The notes under the pieces were generated by a model that saw nothing but the letters and a program-made list of their open reading frames with translations, was not told the DNA's origin and searched no databases. From Streptomyces sp. A1277 (GTDB lineage: Bacteria > Actinomycetota > Actinomycetes > Streptomycetales > Streptomycetaceae), in NCBI RefSeq assembly GCF_004795015.1, contig NZ_SSBI01000037.1:1-64000 (forward strand): a stretch of 64,000 bases of DNA. The letters are read 5' to 3'. The translations under genes were made by a program, and so were the position numbers. Shown here piece by piece: positions 53,301-62,080 of this stretch (the stretch's first letter is position 1; each line of letters begins with the position of its first letter).

Positions 53301-55018
53301 CGGCCCGCGGAGTGGGCCAGGGCCAGCGGCAGGCCGTCCTCGTCGCGGTCGACGGTGATCCGGTGGCCGTTGCGGTCGGTGAGGTCCGTCAGCCAGGCCA
53401 CGCCGTCGCCCCCGGGCTCCGCGCCCGGCGGGGCGTCGAAGTCGAGGACCAGGCCGCTGTCGGGGTCGGTGACCGTGTAGTCGCCGTTCGCGTCGCGGGC
53501 CAGCAGCGTGCGGGCCCGCCCCGACTCGGGCCGGACGGGCGCGCCGGGGGCCGGGTGCGGGTAGCGGATCAGGAGGCCGTCGGCGGTGACGTGGAGGACG
53601 CCGATGGAGTCGATCTGGAGGCGTTCGTCGACGGTGGAGGTCCAGGAGGGCCCCATGAAGCGGCCGGCGGTCAGGCCGGACTCGGTGCGGCGGGTGAACA
53701 GCAGAGGCAGGATGCCCGGGACCGCGACGTCGGTCTGCGGCAGGAACATCCGGCCCGTGGCCAGGTCGACCGGGTCGGTGTCGTCGGTGACGCGCTCGCC
53801 GGGCTTGCGGGTGTGGGTGCCCTCCGGGGCGTCGTCCGCCAGCCGCCGCAACCGGGCGATGTCGGACGCCTCATCGACGACGCGCAGGCCCTTGACCGCG
53901 GCTCCGCCGCCTCCCGTGGCGACGGTCAGCGCGAGGTCGGGGATCAGCCGGCCGACGCCCTCGGCCGGGTCCTTCATGAAGTCCTTGACCATCTGGGTGC
54001 CGGTGCCGACCGGGTCGTTCGCGGCGACCACCAGCCCGGCGGCCAGGCTGTTCAGGGAGGTCACGTACTCGGCCGGGTGCGTCAGGTTGTACGGGTCCAT
54101 CGGGTTGATGCCACGCACGAAGTTGACGATGCCCGCCGACGCCTTGATGATCCCGCCGTCCAGGTGCATCCCCATGACCTGGGACTCCTCGAACCCGTCC
54201 CGTACCTGCTCGGCGTACGAGGGCTTCTTCGGCGCCATGTCGCGGGCGGCCTGCACCGCCGTGCGGGCGGTCTGCGCCGCCGTGTTGCGCTGCTTGCGGG
54301 CCTCGGCGAGGAGGTCCTGCGCGTCCTGCATCAGCTTCTTGCCGGGGTCGGTGAACGTGGACGCGGGCCTCGGCGGCAGCGAGGACGGGTCGCGCTTGTC
54401 GGCGGGCTGGGCGTTGTAGCGGTCGACCGCGCTGTTGTAGTCGTCCACCTTCTTGCGGTGGGCGTCCGCGGCGTCCTCGGACGCCTTGACGCCCTCCTTC
54501 CACTTGTCGATCGCCGTCTGCGCCTGGCCTTGCGCCCAGGTGACGGTGTCCGCGAACGCGTCGAGCGCCCCCAGCGCCTTCGCGGTGGCGTCGGCCGCGG
54601 CGTACCACTTCGGCGGCTGCGTGCTCACCGCGGTGCGCAGGGCGTTGGCCGTCTCGCCCTTGAGCTCACCGGAGTTGAGGCCCTTGAGCCCGTCCCCGGT
54701 GCCGTCGAAGGCCGACTGGAAGGCGCGGAGCTTGGTGACCGTGGCGTCGATCTTGCTGGGGCTGCCGTAGATCAGCTTGGTCTTGTCCTCGGTCTGCCCG
54801 AGGTCCATCTCGTCGACTTCCGCGCCCAGCCGGTTGGCGACCGAACGGGACTGCTCGCGCACCCAGTCCGCGCCGGACTCCCACCCGACGTCGTCCAGCC
54901 GGTCGGCGGTCCAGTTCCCAACGTCCTCGACCCGGTCGCCCACCCACTCGACGCCGTCCTCGACAACGTCCTCGACCGCATCCGGCGTGAGGTCGCTGAT
55001 GATGTCGCCGATACCCAC
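50324..55018 (-). CDS. RHS-repeat polymorphic toxin
   Basis: A 1564-residue secreted-type toxin. The N-terminus has an acidic helical segment, then a WXG/LXG-like helical region (about 80-290) ending in a hydrophobic stretch. A DUF6531-like region follows (DPVDLATGRMFLPQTDVAVP, about 410). More than 20 RHS/YD repeats (YDxxGRL, about 560-1340) build a cocoon closed by the core motif YDPETGRYASPDPLGL. The variable C-terminal tip (about 1446-1564) has VQIYRNVDGVEFDAI, MEGKWFATQGEHADQWGRLL and YYADGGQLARINEHASEIEL, resembling an ADP-ribosyltransferase-type toxin. Export is probably by a type VII-like route. Genes on both sides are coupled to it. Confidence 0.88.
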   Translation of the reverse strand: MGIGDIISDLTPDAVEDVVEDGVEWVGDRVEDVGNWTADRLDDVGWESGADWVREQSRSVANRLGAEVDEMDLGQTEDKTKLIYGSPSKIDATVTKLRAFQSAFDGTGDGLKGLNSGELKGETANALRTAVSTQPPKWYAAADATAKALGALDAFADTVTWAQGQAQTAIDKWKEGVKASEDAADAHRKKVDDYNSAVDRYNAQPADKRDPSSLPPRPASTFTDPGKKLMQDAQDLLAEARKQRNTAAQTARTAVQAARDMAPKKPSYAEQVRDGFEESQVMGMHLDGGIIKASAGIVNFVRGINPMDPYNLTHPAEYVTSLNSLAAGLVVAANDPVGTGTQMVKDFMKDPAEGVGRLIPDLALTVATGGGGAAVKGLRVVDEASDIARLRRLADDAPEGTHTRKPGERVTDDTDPVDLATGRMFLPQTDVAVPGILPLLFTRRTESGLTAGRFMGPSWTSTVDERLQIDSIGVLHVTADGLLIRYPHPAPGAPVRPESGRARTLLARDANGDYTVTDPDSGLVLDFDAPPGAEPGGDGVAWLTDLTDRNGHRITVDRDEDGLPLALAHSAGRRLGLTTADGRITALSLTGAGEDGTDLLLMSYGYTDGDLTTVTKPSGATTTFVYDDRHRVIAWIDSNDSRYDYVYDDQDRVVAEGGEAGHVQITLAYTDPDPETGHRTTTLTTADGHTTRHLFGPGCLPLAVTDPLGHTTRFTHDPHGNLHSRTDPLGLRTAFSYDEDDRLVATTAPDGGELRTVRDPSGLPVEIIGPDGNRVLQEFDERGNRTAVTDPAGATTRYTYDTAGRLTSITDALGATTRVECDAAGLTVRVTDPGGAVTRTERDALGRPVRITGPTGGVTRLEWHPDGKLARRTAPDGSAESWTYDGEGNTLTHTGASGGVSRFEYTHFDLLAARTGPDGARYEFEHDRALRLTRVTNPQGMTWAYEHDAAGRVVSETDFDGRTLTYELDAAGRLTARTDALGGTITFERDPLGQVLRKDVDGRVTTYAYDRAGRLLEAAGPESEIRYQYDRMGRTKTELVDGRPVSYTYDALGRRTRRVTPTGHVTSYTYGPDGRPHSLTSGVHRIDFTHDDAGRELTRAYDDALTMTSAWDEAGRLTAQHIDAGTRHINSRAYTYRADGHLISVADRKSGTRTFDLDPVGRVTAVHAQNWTERYAYDDAGNQTSATWPSAHPGTEATGPRAYTGTTLTRAGDTRFEHDALGRVTLRRKTRLSRKPDAWHYTWNTENRLTSVTTPDGTQWRYRYDPLGRRTAKQRLTADGNVAEETRFTWDGLTLCEQTTHQPDTPNTVALTWDHRDQAPLAQTERLLTADDRQTETDRRFFAIATDLVGTPTELIDETGHTAWHARATLWGTTAWPRTSTTYTPLRFPGQYYDPESGLHYNVFRHYDPETGRYASPDPLGLAPAPNPVAYVYNPCTWADPLGLAPDYPDGQHTPADLPPDTVQIYRNVDGVEFDAIATTSRFGTGAGQMEGKWFATQGEHADQWGRLLNGGDGLTVTTRIPKSLADELHYHAGKLDGVGPGYYADGGQLARINEHASEIELWP

Positions 55019-55020
55019 GG

Positions 55021-55677
55021 TCAGTTGCCCCCCGGCTCACTCTGCTGCTGCGCCTGCTGGGCGCGTTCCTCCGGCGACGGGCCGAACGTCTCGTCCAGCG
55101 CCTGGCCGAACCGGTCGTCGGAGATCCCGAACGCACTGTTGAACATGTCGGACTGACGGCCCCCGTAGCCCTCGGTGAGGACCGTGCGGCCGGTGTCCTT
55201 CCAGGTCTGCCCCATGTCCTGGCCGGCCTTCTCGAACGACTCGGGACTGTAGTCCGGGTCCAGGTAGTCCGGCGTGAAGATGTCACCCCAGCCCTGCTGC
55301 GCGATCTCCTCCTCACTCGCGTGCGGGTTCCCGCCGAACACGGCGTTGGCACCCACCTTGAGCGTGCCCGCCAGGTACTGGTCGTTCTCCCACTGCGTAC
55401 CCGCCGCCAGGCCCAGCCGGCTCGCGAGCCCACTGGCGTCCCGCACCAGCGCCCGCACCCCCCACTCCCAGCGCTCGCAGAAGTCCTCGAAGTCGACCGA
55501 GAGGCCGTGGTGCCCGGTCTCCATCCCGGTCATCGACAGCTCCGAGAAGCCCTTGCCCGTCACCGAACCGGTGGCCCCGCCCAGATCACCGAGCTCGTCG
55601 ATGGTCGTGTTCAGGCCCTTGGTGAACTTGGCGACCGACGTCTTGTCCAGGTGCAGGTCCGCCCCGTCCCCGCTCAC
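55021..55677 (-). CDS. WXG-type partner protein of the RHS toxin
   Basis: A 218-residue acidic protein (GTG at 55677, overlapping the upstream stop as GTGA; another GTG at 55683 is possible). It starts with a helical region (TSVAKFTKGLNTTIDELGDLG, FCERWEWGVRALVRDASGLA), then a Pro/Asp-rich part, and ends in a Gln-rich tail (ERAQQAQQQ). It is only 2 bp before the RHS gene. This layout is typical of adaptor or chaperone proteins for type VII-exported polymorphic toxins. Confidence 0.75.
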   Translation of the reverse strand: MSGDGADLHLDKTSVAKFTKGLNTTIDELGDLGGATGSVTGKGFSELSMTGMETGHHGLSVDFEDFCERWEWGVRALVRDASGLASRLGLAAGTQWENDQYLAGTLKVGANAVFGGNPHASEEEIAQQGWGDIFTPDYLDPDYSPESFEKAGQDMGQTWKDTGRTVLTEGYGGRQSDMFNSAFGISDDRFGQALDETFGPSPEERAQQAQQQSEPGGN

Positions 55678-56087
55678 GCCCACACCCCCTGGGCCTCACC
55701 GGCATCGACGGCGGCAGACTCCGGAACGATGCCGACGACCGGCGGGAAGAACATCGACCCGTCCTCCGTCGCGACGTCCACGGCCAGACCGGCGGGCTCG
55801 CCCAGGGCCGGCACCACCTCGTCCACGATCCGCGCGCCCAGCAGCGCCGCGTAGTCCATGGGCTGGTCCCCGGGGGCGTGATGCCGGGCGAACCGGGCCA
55901 GTGCCACCTCGTCCGTGAACCCGTAGACCCACCGCACCCCACCCAGCCGCGCCGACCACAAACGGTCCCCGGACATCGGCACCAGGAGCACCGAACGCCG
56001 CATCTCACCGACCAGCGCCCGCGGGTCCCCGACCCCGCTCCTCCGCTCGGCTATGCGCTCGGCAAGCGCTGCCCCAGATCGCTCCAC
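55674..56087 (-). CDS. SseB-family-like protein at the head of the toxin operon
   Basis: A 137-residue soluble protein (GTG at 56087 after GGAGGGG). The segment VLLVPMSGDRLWSARLGGVR, VYGFTDEVALARFARHHA and VDVATEDGSMFFPPVVG matches the SseB N-terminal-like fold that often accompanies WXG/RHS loci in Streptomyces. Divergent from glnE; its stop overlaps the next gene. A role in toxin export or assembly is inferred from position. Confidence 0.75.
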   Translation of the reverse strand: MERSGAALAERIAERRSGVGDPRALVGEMRRSVLLVPMSGDRLWSARLGGVRWVYGFTDEVALARFARHHAPGDQPMDYAALLGARIVDEVVPALGEPAGLAVDVATEDGSMFFPPVVGIVPESAAVDAGEAQGVWA

Positions 56088-56247
56088 GGCCCCTCCCTCT
56101 CCCGCGAACTCACGACACCGTAGACCAGGACGCCCGACAGGCCCGAGACGGTTCTCACCGAGCCGTTGTTCCGGCGGGCGGCGGGGCCCGGCCGCCACCT
56201 GAACGAACCGGGCCGGGCTCGCGGGCTGATCCGAACGAAAGGCCATA

Positions 56248-56259
56248 GGCTTCGAAGCC
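56248..56259. promoter_or_regulatory. Palindrome upstream of glnE
   Basis: GGCTTCGAAGCC is a perfect 12-bp palindrome 36 bp before the glnE start, between divergent genes. It may be a regulator site. Confidence 0.3.
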
Positions 56260-56294
56260 GGAGGCTGAGCGGGCGGCGAGCGGGAGAGCGTGGA

Positions 56295-59285
56295 ATGACG
56301 ATGATGCCGGGGCGCAGGAGCAGTACGTTCACCCGACTGCTGCGGCACGGTTTCACCGACCCGTCCGCCGCCGAGCGGCTGCTCGACCTGCCCGACGTCT
56401 CCTCCGTACGGTCCGACTCCGTGCTCCTCGACGCGCTCGGGGCCACCGCCGACCCCGACCTGGCGCTGCGCGGCCTGGTCCGGCTGGTCGAAGCCGAGGA
56501 GGCGGGTGAGCGGCAGATCCTGCTGGACACCCTGGTGACGGCCAAGCCCCTGCGGGACCGGCTGCTCGGGGTGCTGGGGGCGTCCGAGGCGCTCGGCGAC
56601 CACCTGGCACGCCACCCCCGTGACTGGCAGGTTCTCGTCACGTACGAGGCCGCCGACCTGCACCCCGGGGTCGCCGAGTTCGAGCAGGAACTGGCCGGGG
56701 CCGACGACCCGGACGGGCTGCGCGCCGGCTACCGGCGGTGCCTGCTCTCCATCGCCGCCCGGGACGTCTGCGGCACCACCGACGTCGCCGAGACCGCCGC
56801 AGAGCTGGCCGACCTCGCCACCGCGACGCTGCGGGCCGCCCTGCGCATCGCCTCCGCGGCCGCCCCCGACGACGCCGCGCAGTGCCGGCTCGCGGTCATC
56901 GCGATGGGCAAGTGCGGCGGCCACGAGCTGAACTACGTCTCCGACGTCGACGTCATCTTCGTCGCGGAACCCGCCGACGGCGCCGAGGAGAACAAGGCCA
57001 TGCAGGCCGCCACCCGGCTCGCCGCGCACCTCATGCGGATCTGCTCCGACACGACCGCCGAGGGCACCATCTGGCCCGTCGACGCCAATCTCCGCCCCGA
57101 GGGCCGCAACGGACCCCTGGTGCGTACGCTCTCCTCGCACCTCGCCTACTACCAGCGCTGGGCCAAGACCTGGGAGTTCCAGGCGCTCCTCAAGGCCCGG
57201 CCGGTGGCCGGTGACCCCGCGCTCGGCGCCGAGTACGTCGAAGCCGTCTCGCCGCTCGTCTGGCAGGCCGCCGACCGGGAGAACTTCGTCCCCGACGTGC
57301 AGAAGATGCGCCGCCGCGTCGTGGACACCATCCCCGCCGACCGCGTCGACCGGGAGCTGAAGCTCGGACCCGGCGGGCTGCGGGACGTCGAGTTCGCCGT
57401 CCAGCTGCTCCAGCTCGTCCACGGGCGCAGCGACCCTGCCCTGCGCAGCGGATCGACCCTGGAGGCCCTGGGGGCGCTCGCCGACGGCGGTTACGTGGGG
57501 CGCGTGGACGCCGTACAGCTGGACGACGCCTACCGCTTCCTGCGCGCCATGGAACACCGCATCCAGCTCTACCGGCTGCGCCGCACCCACCTCGTGCCCG
57601 ACGACGAGCCCGACCTGCGCCGCCTCGGCCGCTCCCTCGGGCTGCGCACCGACCCCATCGCCGAGCTGAACCAGGCATGGAAGCGGCACGCCTCCGTGGT
57701 GCGCCGGCTGCACGAGAAGCTGTTCTACCGGCCGCTGCTCGACGCCGTCGCCCAGCTCACGCCCGGCGAGTCCCGGCTCAGCACGAAGGCCGCCACCGCC
57801 CGGCTCGTCGCCCTCGGCTACGAGGACCCGGCGGCCGCCCTGCGCCACCTGGAGGCGCTGTCCTCCGGCGTCTCGCGCAAGGCCGCCATCCAGCGCACCC
57901 TGCTGCCCGTGCTGCTCGGCTGGTTCGCGGACTCCGCCGACCCGGACGCCGGCCTCCTCGGCTTCCGCAAGGTGTCCGACGCGCTCGGCAAGACCCCCTG
58001 GTACCTGCGGCTCCTGCGCGACGAGGGGGCCGCCGCGGAGAACCTGGCCCGGGTCCTGTCGGCCGGCCGGCTCGCCCCCGACCTGCTGCTGCGCGCCCCC
58101 GAGGCCGTCTCCATCCTGGGCGACCCGCACGGCCTCGCCCCCCGCAGCCACGCGCACCTGGAGCAGGAGGTACTGGCCGCCGTGGGGCGCGCCGGAGACG
58201 CGGAGTCGGCCGTCGCGGTGGTGCGCGGGGTGCGCAGGCGCGAGCTGTTCCGTACGACGGCCGCCGACCTCATCGGCTCCTACGGTACGGAGGACAGCCC
58301 CGCCGAGTCCGACCCGGGCGCCCTCGTGGACCGGGTCGGCAGCGCCGTCACCGACCTGAACGCCGTCACCATCGCCGGGGCGCTGCGGGCCGCCGTCCGC
58401 GCGGAGTGGGGCGACACCCTGCCCACCCGGTTCGCGGTCATCGGCATGGGCCGCTTCGGCGGGCACGAGCTGGGCTACGGCTCCGACGCGGACGTCCTCT
58501 TCGTCCACGAGCCGCGCGAGGGCGTGGACGAGCAGGAGGCGAGCCGGGCCGCGAGCCGGGTGGTCTCGGAGATGCGCCGGCTGCTCCAGCTGCCCACCGC
58601 CGACCCGCCGCTCATCATCGACCCCGACCTGCGCCCCGAGGGCAAGAGCGGCCCGCTGGTGCGCACCCTGAAGTCGTACGAGGCGTACTACCGGCGCTGG
58701 GCGCTGGGCTGGGAGAGCCAGGCCCTGCTGCGGGCCGAGCCGATGGCCGGGGACATGGACCTGGGCGCGGAGTTCGTCGCGCTGATCGACCCGCTGCGGT
58801 ATCCGGCGCGGGGGCTCGGGGAGGACGCGGTCCGCGAGATCCGCCGGCTCAAGGCCCGCATGGAGTCCGAGCGGATGCCGCGCGGCGCGGACCCGACCCT
58901 CCACACCAAGCTGGGACGGGGCGGGCTGAGCGACGTCGAGTGGACGGTCCAGCTGATGCAGATGCAGCACGCCCACACCGTGCCGGGCCTGCGCACCACC
59001 CGCACCCGGCAGGCCCTGGCGGCGGCGTGTACGGCGGAGCTGATCTCCGAGGAGGACGCGCAGACGCTGGACGAGGCGTGGGTCCTGGCGACACGGGTGC
59101 GCAACGCGGTGATGCTGGTACGGGGCCGGCCCGGCGACACCTTCCCCTCGGTGCCGCGCGAGCTGACCGCGGTGGGCCGCTACCTGGGGTACGAGGAGGG
59201 GCACGTCGGCGACATGCTGGACGACTACCGCCGCATCACGCGGCGGGCGCGGGGTGTGGTGGACGAGCGGTTCTACGGGGGGTGA
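56295..59285 (+). CDS. glnE: Glutamine synthetase adenylyltransferase/deadenylase
   Basis: Adds and removes AMP on glutamine synthetase GlnA, adjusting its activity to nitrogen supply. The 996-residue protein is a tandem of two nucleotidyltransferase domains. The first has GKCGGHELNYVSDVDVIFV (about 205-223) with the DVD metal residues, and the second has GMGRFGGHELGYGSDADVLF (about 716-735). Each is followed by an ACB helical domain, with repeated ANLRPEGRNGPLVRTL- and PDLRPEGKSGPLVRTLKS-type motifs. The ATG at 56295 is preferred over upstream frames. The GlnA2-type enzyme nearby lacks the adenylylation site, so the substrate is presumably GlnA elsewhere. Confidence 0.95.
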   Translation: MTMMPGRRSSTFTRLLRHGFTDPSAAERLLDLPDVSSVRSDSVLLDALGATADPDLALRGLVRLVEAEEAGERQILLDTLVTAKPLRDRLLGVLGASEALGDHLARHPRDWQVLVTYEAADLHPGVAEFEQELAGADDPDGLRAGYRRCLLSIAARDVCGTTDVAETAAELADLATATLRAALRIASAAAPDDAAQCRLAVIAMGKCGGHELNYVSDVDVIFVAEPADGAEENKAMQAATRLAAHLMRICSDTTAEGTIWPVDANLRPEGRNGPLVRTLSSHLAYYQRWAKTWEFQALLKARPVAGDPALGAEYVEAVSPLVWQAADRENFVPDVQKMRRRVVDTIPADRVDRELKLGPGGLRDVEFAVQLLQLVHGRSDPALRSGSTLEALGALADGGYVGRVDAVQLDDAYRFLRAMEHRIQLYRLRRTHLVPDDEPDLRRLGRSLGLRTDPIAELNQAWKRHASVVRRLHEKLFYRPLLDAVAQLTPGESRLSTKAATARLVALGYEDPAAALRHLEALSSGVSRKAAIQRTLLPVLLGWFADSADPDAGLLGFRKVSDALGKTPWYLRLLRDEGAAAENLARVLSAGRLAPDLLLRAPEAVSILGDPHGLAPRSHAHLEQEVLAAVGRAGDAESAVAVVRGVRRRELFRTTAADLIGSYGTEDSPAESDPGALVDRVGSAVTDLNAVTIAGALRAAVRAEWGDTLPTRFAVIGMGRFGGHELGYGSDADVLFVHEPREGVDEQEASRAASRVVSEMRRLLQLPTADPPLIIDPDLRPEGKSGPLVRTLKSYEAYYRRWALGWESQALLRAEPMAGDMDLGAEFVALIDPLRYPARGLGEDAVREIRRLKARMESERMPRGADPTLHTKLGRGGLSDVEWTVQLMQMQHAHTVPGLRTTRTRQALAAACTAELISEEDAQTLDEAWVLATRVRNAVMLVRGRPGDTFPSVPRELTAVGRYLGYEEGHVGDMLDDYRRITRRARGVVDERFYGG

Positions 59286-59305
59286 CCCCCCTCTAGCCGC
59301 TCCGG

Positions 59306-59550
59306 CGATCGAGGAGCGGGGTGCGGGGCAGAGCCCCCGGGAGAGCGCATCGAGGAGCCTGGTGCGGGGCCGAGCCCCCGAGAGAGCGCGTTGAGGAGCG
59401 GGGTTCGGGGCCGAGCCCCCGGGAGAGCGCATCGAGGAGCGGGGTTCGGGGCCGAGCCCCCGAGAGAGCGCGTTGAGGAGCGGGGTGCGGGGCCAGAGCC
59501 CCGGGAGAGCGCGTCGAGGAGCGGGGTGCGGGGCAGAGCCCCGGGAGAGC
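59306..59550. repeat. Six tandem copies of a 41-bp Streptomyces intergenic repeat
   Basis: Units of about 41 bp, core GAGGAGCGGGGTGCGGGGC then GAGCCCCGGGAGAGCGC, are repeated six times with small changes between glnE and the convergent PAP2 gene. Each unit can form a GGGGC/GCCCC hairpin, so the array can also terminate transcription from both sides. Single copies of this type are common after Streptomyces genes; six is many. Confidence 0.85.
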
Positions 59551-59552
59551 GC

Positions 59553-60521
59553 TCAGTTGCGGCTAGCCGCCGCCTCACGCGGCTGCGCCGAGAGCGCGCT
59601 CAGCCGTGGCGGACGCGCCGTCTTCGGCGCGATCCGCTTCGGCAGCCGATGCGGCAGCGACCCGTACCACGCGTACGACACCGCGTACCCGAACGCCAGG
59701 CACGCCACGCCGCCCACCGCGTCCAGCCAGAAGTGGTTCGCCGTCGACACGATGACCACCAGGGTCACCGTCGGGTACAGCAGGCCCAGGATGCGTGCCC
59801 AGGGGGCCGAGGCCAGGGCGAAGACGGTGAGGCCGCACCACAGGGACCAGCCGATGTGCATGGACGGCATCGCCGCGTACTGGTTCGACATGTTCTTGAA
59901 GTTGCCCGACGCCATCGAGCCCCACGTCTGGTGGACCAGGACCGTGTCGATGAAGTGGCCGCCGTTCATCAGGCGGGGCGGCGCCAACGGGTACAGGTAG
60001 TAGCCGAGGAGCGCGACCCCCGTGGTCGCGAACAGGGCCAGCCGGGCCGCCGCGTACCGGCCGGGGTGCCGGCGGAACAACCATACGAGCACACTGATCG
60101 TGACGATGAAGTGCAGGGTCGCGTAGTAGTAGTTCATCGACACGATGAGCCATGTCACCGAGTTGACCGCGTGATTGACCGACTGCTCCACGGCGATGCC
60201 GAGGAACCGCTCGACCGACCACAGCCAGTCCGCATTGGCGAGGGCGGCGGCCTTCTGCTCCGGGACCGCGTTGCGCACCAGCGAGTACAGCCAGTAACTC
60301 ATCGCGATGAGCAGGATTTCGAACCAGAGGCGGGGCCGCCGGGGCGACCGTGGGGCGCGCAGCCGTGACGCAGCGTGGGCGAGCGGTCTGTCGAGCGCTC
60401 TGCCGATCCCGTGCGCGCGACCGGATTGCTTCGTGTTCGCCTCGGGAGCCGCCTCGTTCACGATGGGTGACGGGGTGGCCTCCGTACGGCCTTCCTGTCG
60501 TTTCACGCTCAATTCACCCAT
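59553..60521 (-). CDS. PAP2-superfamily membrane phosphatase
   Basis: A 322-residue membrane protein with a long basic cytoplasmic start and six hydrophobic segments. The phosphatase motifs are in the order C1-like PLAPPRLMNGGHF, C2 PSMHIGWS (catalytic His) and C3 STANHFWLDAVGG (SxxxHxxxD). This PAP2_3 branch includes inositol-phosphorylceramide synthase-like and lipid phosphate phosphatases. It lies between glnE and malR, a conserved Streptomyces arrangement, with no evident link to maltose uptake. Confidence 0.9.
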   Translation of the reverse strand: MGELSVKRQEGRTEATPSPIVNEAAPEANTKQSGRAHGIGRALDRPLAHAASRLRAPRSPRRPRLWFEILLIAMSYWLYSLVRNAVPEQKAAALANADWLWSVERFLGIAVEQSVNHAVNSVTWLIVSMNYYYATLHFIVTISVLVWLFRRHPGRYAAARLALFATTGVALLGYYLYPLAPPRLMNGGHFIDTVLVHQTWGSMASGNFKNMSNQYAAMPSMHIGWSLWCGLTVFALASAPWARILGLLYPTVTLVVIVSTANHFWLDAVGGVACLAFGYAVSYAWYGSLPHRLPKRIAPKTARPPRLSALSAQPREAAASRN

Positions 60522-60631
60522 AGGTACAGAGTCTGCCAGATTTGCCCTCCGCGCCCGATGATCCTCCGGCCGGGAGCGAGTTGCACGTCCCGGCAGGCCC
60601 GCGCGGGGCCCTGATCCGCCGGACAGGCCGA

Positions 60632-61702
60632 CTACGGGCGCGCGTGCGACTCTGGGAGAGCGGCCGGGGCGGTGGCGGCCGTGCTCGGGCCGGGGCCCGC
60701 GGCCGTCGAGCCGCGCACGACCAGCTCCGGCATGAAGACGAACTCGCTGTGCGGGGCGGGCGTGCCGCCGATCTCCTCCAGGAGTGTGCGCACCGCGGCC
60801 TGGCCCATCGCCGTGACCGGCTGGCGGATCGTGGTCAGCGGCGGGTCGGTGAACGCTATGAGCGGCGAGTCGTCGTAGCCCACGACCGAGGTGTCGCGCG
60901 GGACCTCCCGGGAGAGCCGGCGGGCGGCCCGGATCGCACCGAGCGCCATCATGTCGCTCGCGCACACCACCGCCGTGCAGCCCCGCTCCATCAGCGCCGA
61001 CGCCGCTGCCTGACCGCCTTCGAGCGTGTACAGGGAGTGCTGGATCAGCTCCTCGACCTCGTCCGCCGTGAGGTTCAACTGCTCCCGCATCGTGGCGTGG
61101 AAGCCCTCGATCTTGCGGAGCACCGGGACGAAGCGCTTCGGGCCGACCGCGAGCCCGATCCGGGTGTGGCCGAGCGACACCAGGTGGGTCACCGCCAGCC
61201 GCATCGCGGCCCGGTCGTCCGGCGAGATGAACGGCGCCCGCACCTTGGGCGAGAAGCCGTTGACCAGGACGAACGGGACGCCCTGCGCGCGCAGTTGTTC
61301 GTAGCGCTGCATGTCGGCGGAGGTGTCCGCGTGCAGCCCGGAGACGAAGATGATCCCGGAGACGCCCCGGTCGACCAGCATCTCCGTCAGCTCGTCCTCG
61401 GTGGAGCCGCCCGGGGTCTGCGTCGCCAGCACCGGGGTGTAGCCCTGCCGGGTCAGCGCCTGCCCGATGACCTGGGCGAGCGCCGGGAAGATGGGGTTCT
61501 CCAGCTCGGGCGTGATCAGGCCGACGAGCCCCGCGCTGCGCCTGCGCAGACGTACGGGCCGTTCGTAGCCGAGGACGTCGAGCGCGGCGAGGACGGATTC
61601 GCGGGTGGCAGCGGCAACCCCGGGCTTGCCGTTCAGTACGCGGCTGACCGTCGCTTCGCTGACCCCCGCCTGAGTTGCGATATCGGCAAGCCGTGCGGTC
61701 AT
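60632..61702 (-). CDS. malR: LacI-family repressor of maltose uptake, MalR
   Basis: A 356-residue regulator. The N-terminal helix-turn-helix is RLADIATQAGVSEATVSRVL, then NGKPGVAAATRESVLAALD (about 4-45); the periplasmic-binding-like sensor domain follows (GLITPELENPIFPALAQ, FVLVNGFSPKV, SVVGYDDSPLIAF). It is divergent from malE, the known place of the Streptomyces maltose repressor, which leaves its CTTGCAG-type sites when maltose is present. The ATG at 61702 is preferred over the ATG at 61744. Confidence 0.93.
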   Translation of the reverse strand: MTARLADIATQAGVSEATVSRVLNGKPGVAAATRESVLAALDVLGYERPVRLRRRSAGLVGLITPELENPIFPALAQVIGQALTRQGYTPVLATQTPGGSTEDELTEMLVDRGVSGIIFVSGLHADTSADMQRYEQLRAQGVPFVLVNGFSPKVRAPFISPDDRAAMRLAVTHLVSLGHTRIGLAVGPKRFVPVLRKIEGFHATMREQLNLTADEVEELIQHSLYTLEGGQAAASALMERGCTAVVCASDMMALGAIRAARRLSREVPRDTSVVGYDDSPLIAFTDPPLTTIRQPVTAMGQAAVRTLLEEIGGTPAPHSEFVFMPELVVRGSTAAGPGPSTAATAPAALPESHARP

Positions 61703-62080
61703 GGCAATGGACTGTACCGGGAGCGAGGTCGGATTGCCCACCATGCGGGGAATCGGGCGGGGGCGCCGGGGGCGGGTGGGCTTGCAGCCCGGGGGAGGGG
61801 CCGACGCGGGTCCGTAGCAATACCTTGCAAGGTCTTGCGGAGACGATTCGCCGGCTGCGGTCGGATCGTCGCACTGCGGAATCGGCGGCGGTGGCCCCTC
61901 CTGCCAGGGATCGACGGGTTCCGTCAAGAGGCTTGACGGCAACCTTGAGGACACGCCAATGTAACGATCGCCGGAGCTTGCAGAAATCTTCCGCAAGGTC
62001 TTTCGGTCGTCTTTCATCCTTGTTACGTTCACGTCGACCCGGCGCCGCGACGGAGCGGTACGGCAGTTGAAGGAGTTCAG
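61703..62080. other. malR-malE intergenic control region
   Basis: No gene is seen in these 378 bp. They hold heptamers of the CTTGCAG type: CTTGCAA at 61824-61830, CTTGCGG at 61834-61840, CTTGCAG at 61977-61983, and CTTGCGG on the minus strand at 61991-61997. Streptomyces MalR is known to bind CTTGCAG repeats. A perfect inverted repeat at 61921-61939 lies in the middle. GAAGGAG before malE is its ribosome site. Confidence 0.75.
61921..61939. promoter_or_regulatory. Inverted repeat in the malR-malE region
   Basis: CCGTCAAG-AGG-CTTGACGG is a perfect 8-bp inverted repeat with a 3-bp centre, 142 bp before malE. It may bind MalR as a variant operator or a different regulator. Confidence 0.55.

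Noticed and set aside
56088..59432. Long minus-strand frame across glnE
   Set aside because: Antisense to glnE; only its last 137 codons (55674-56087) form a real protein.
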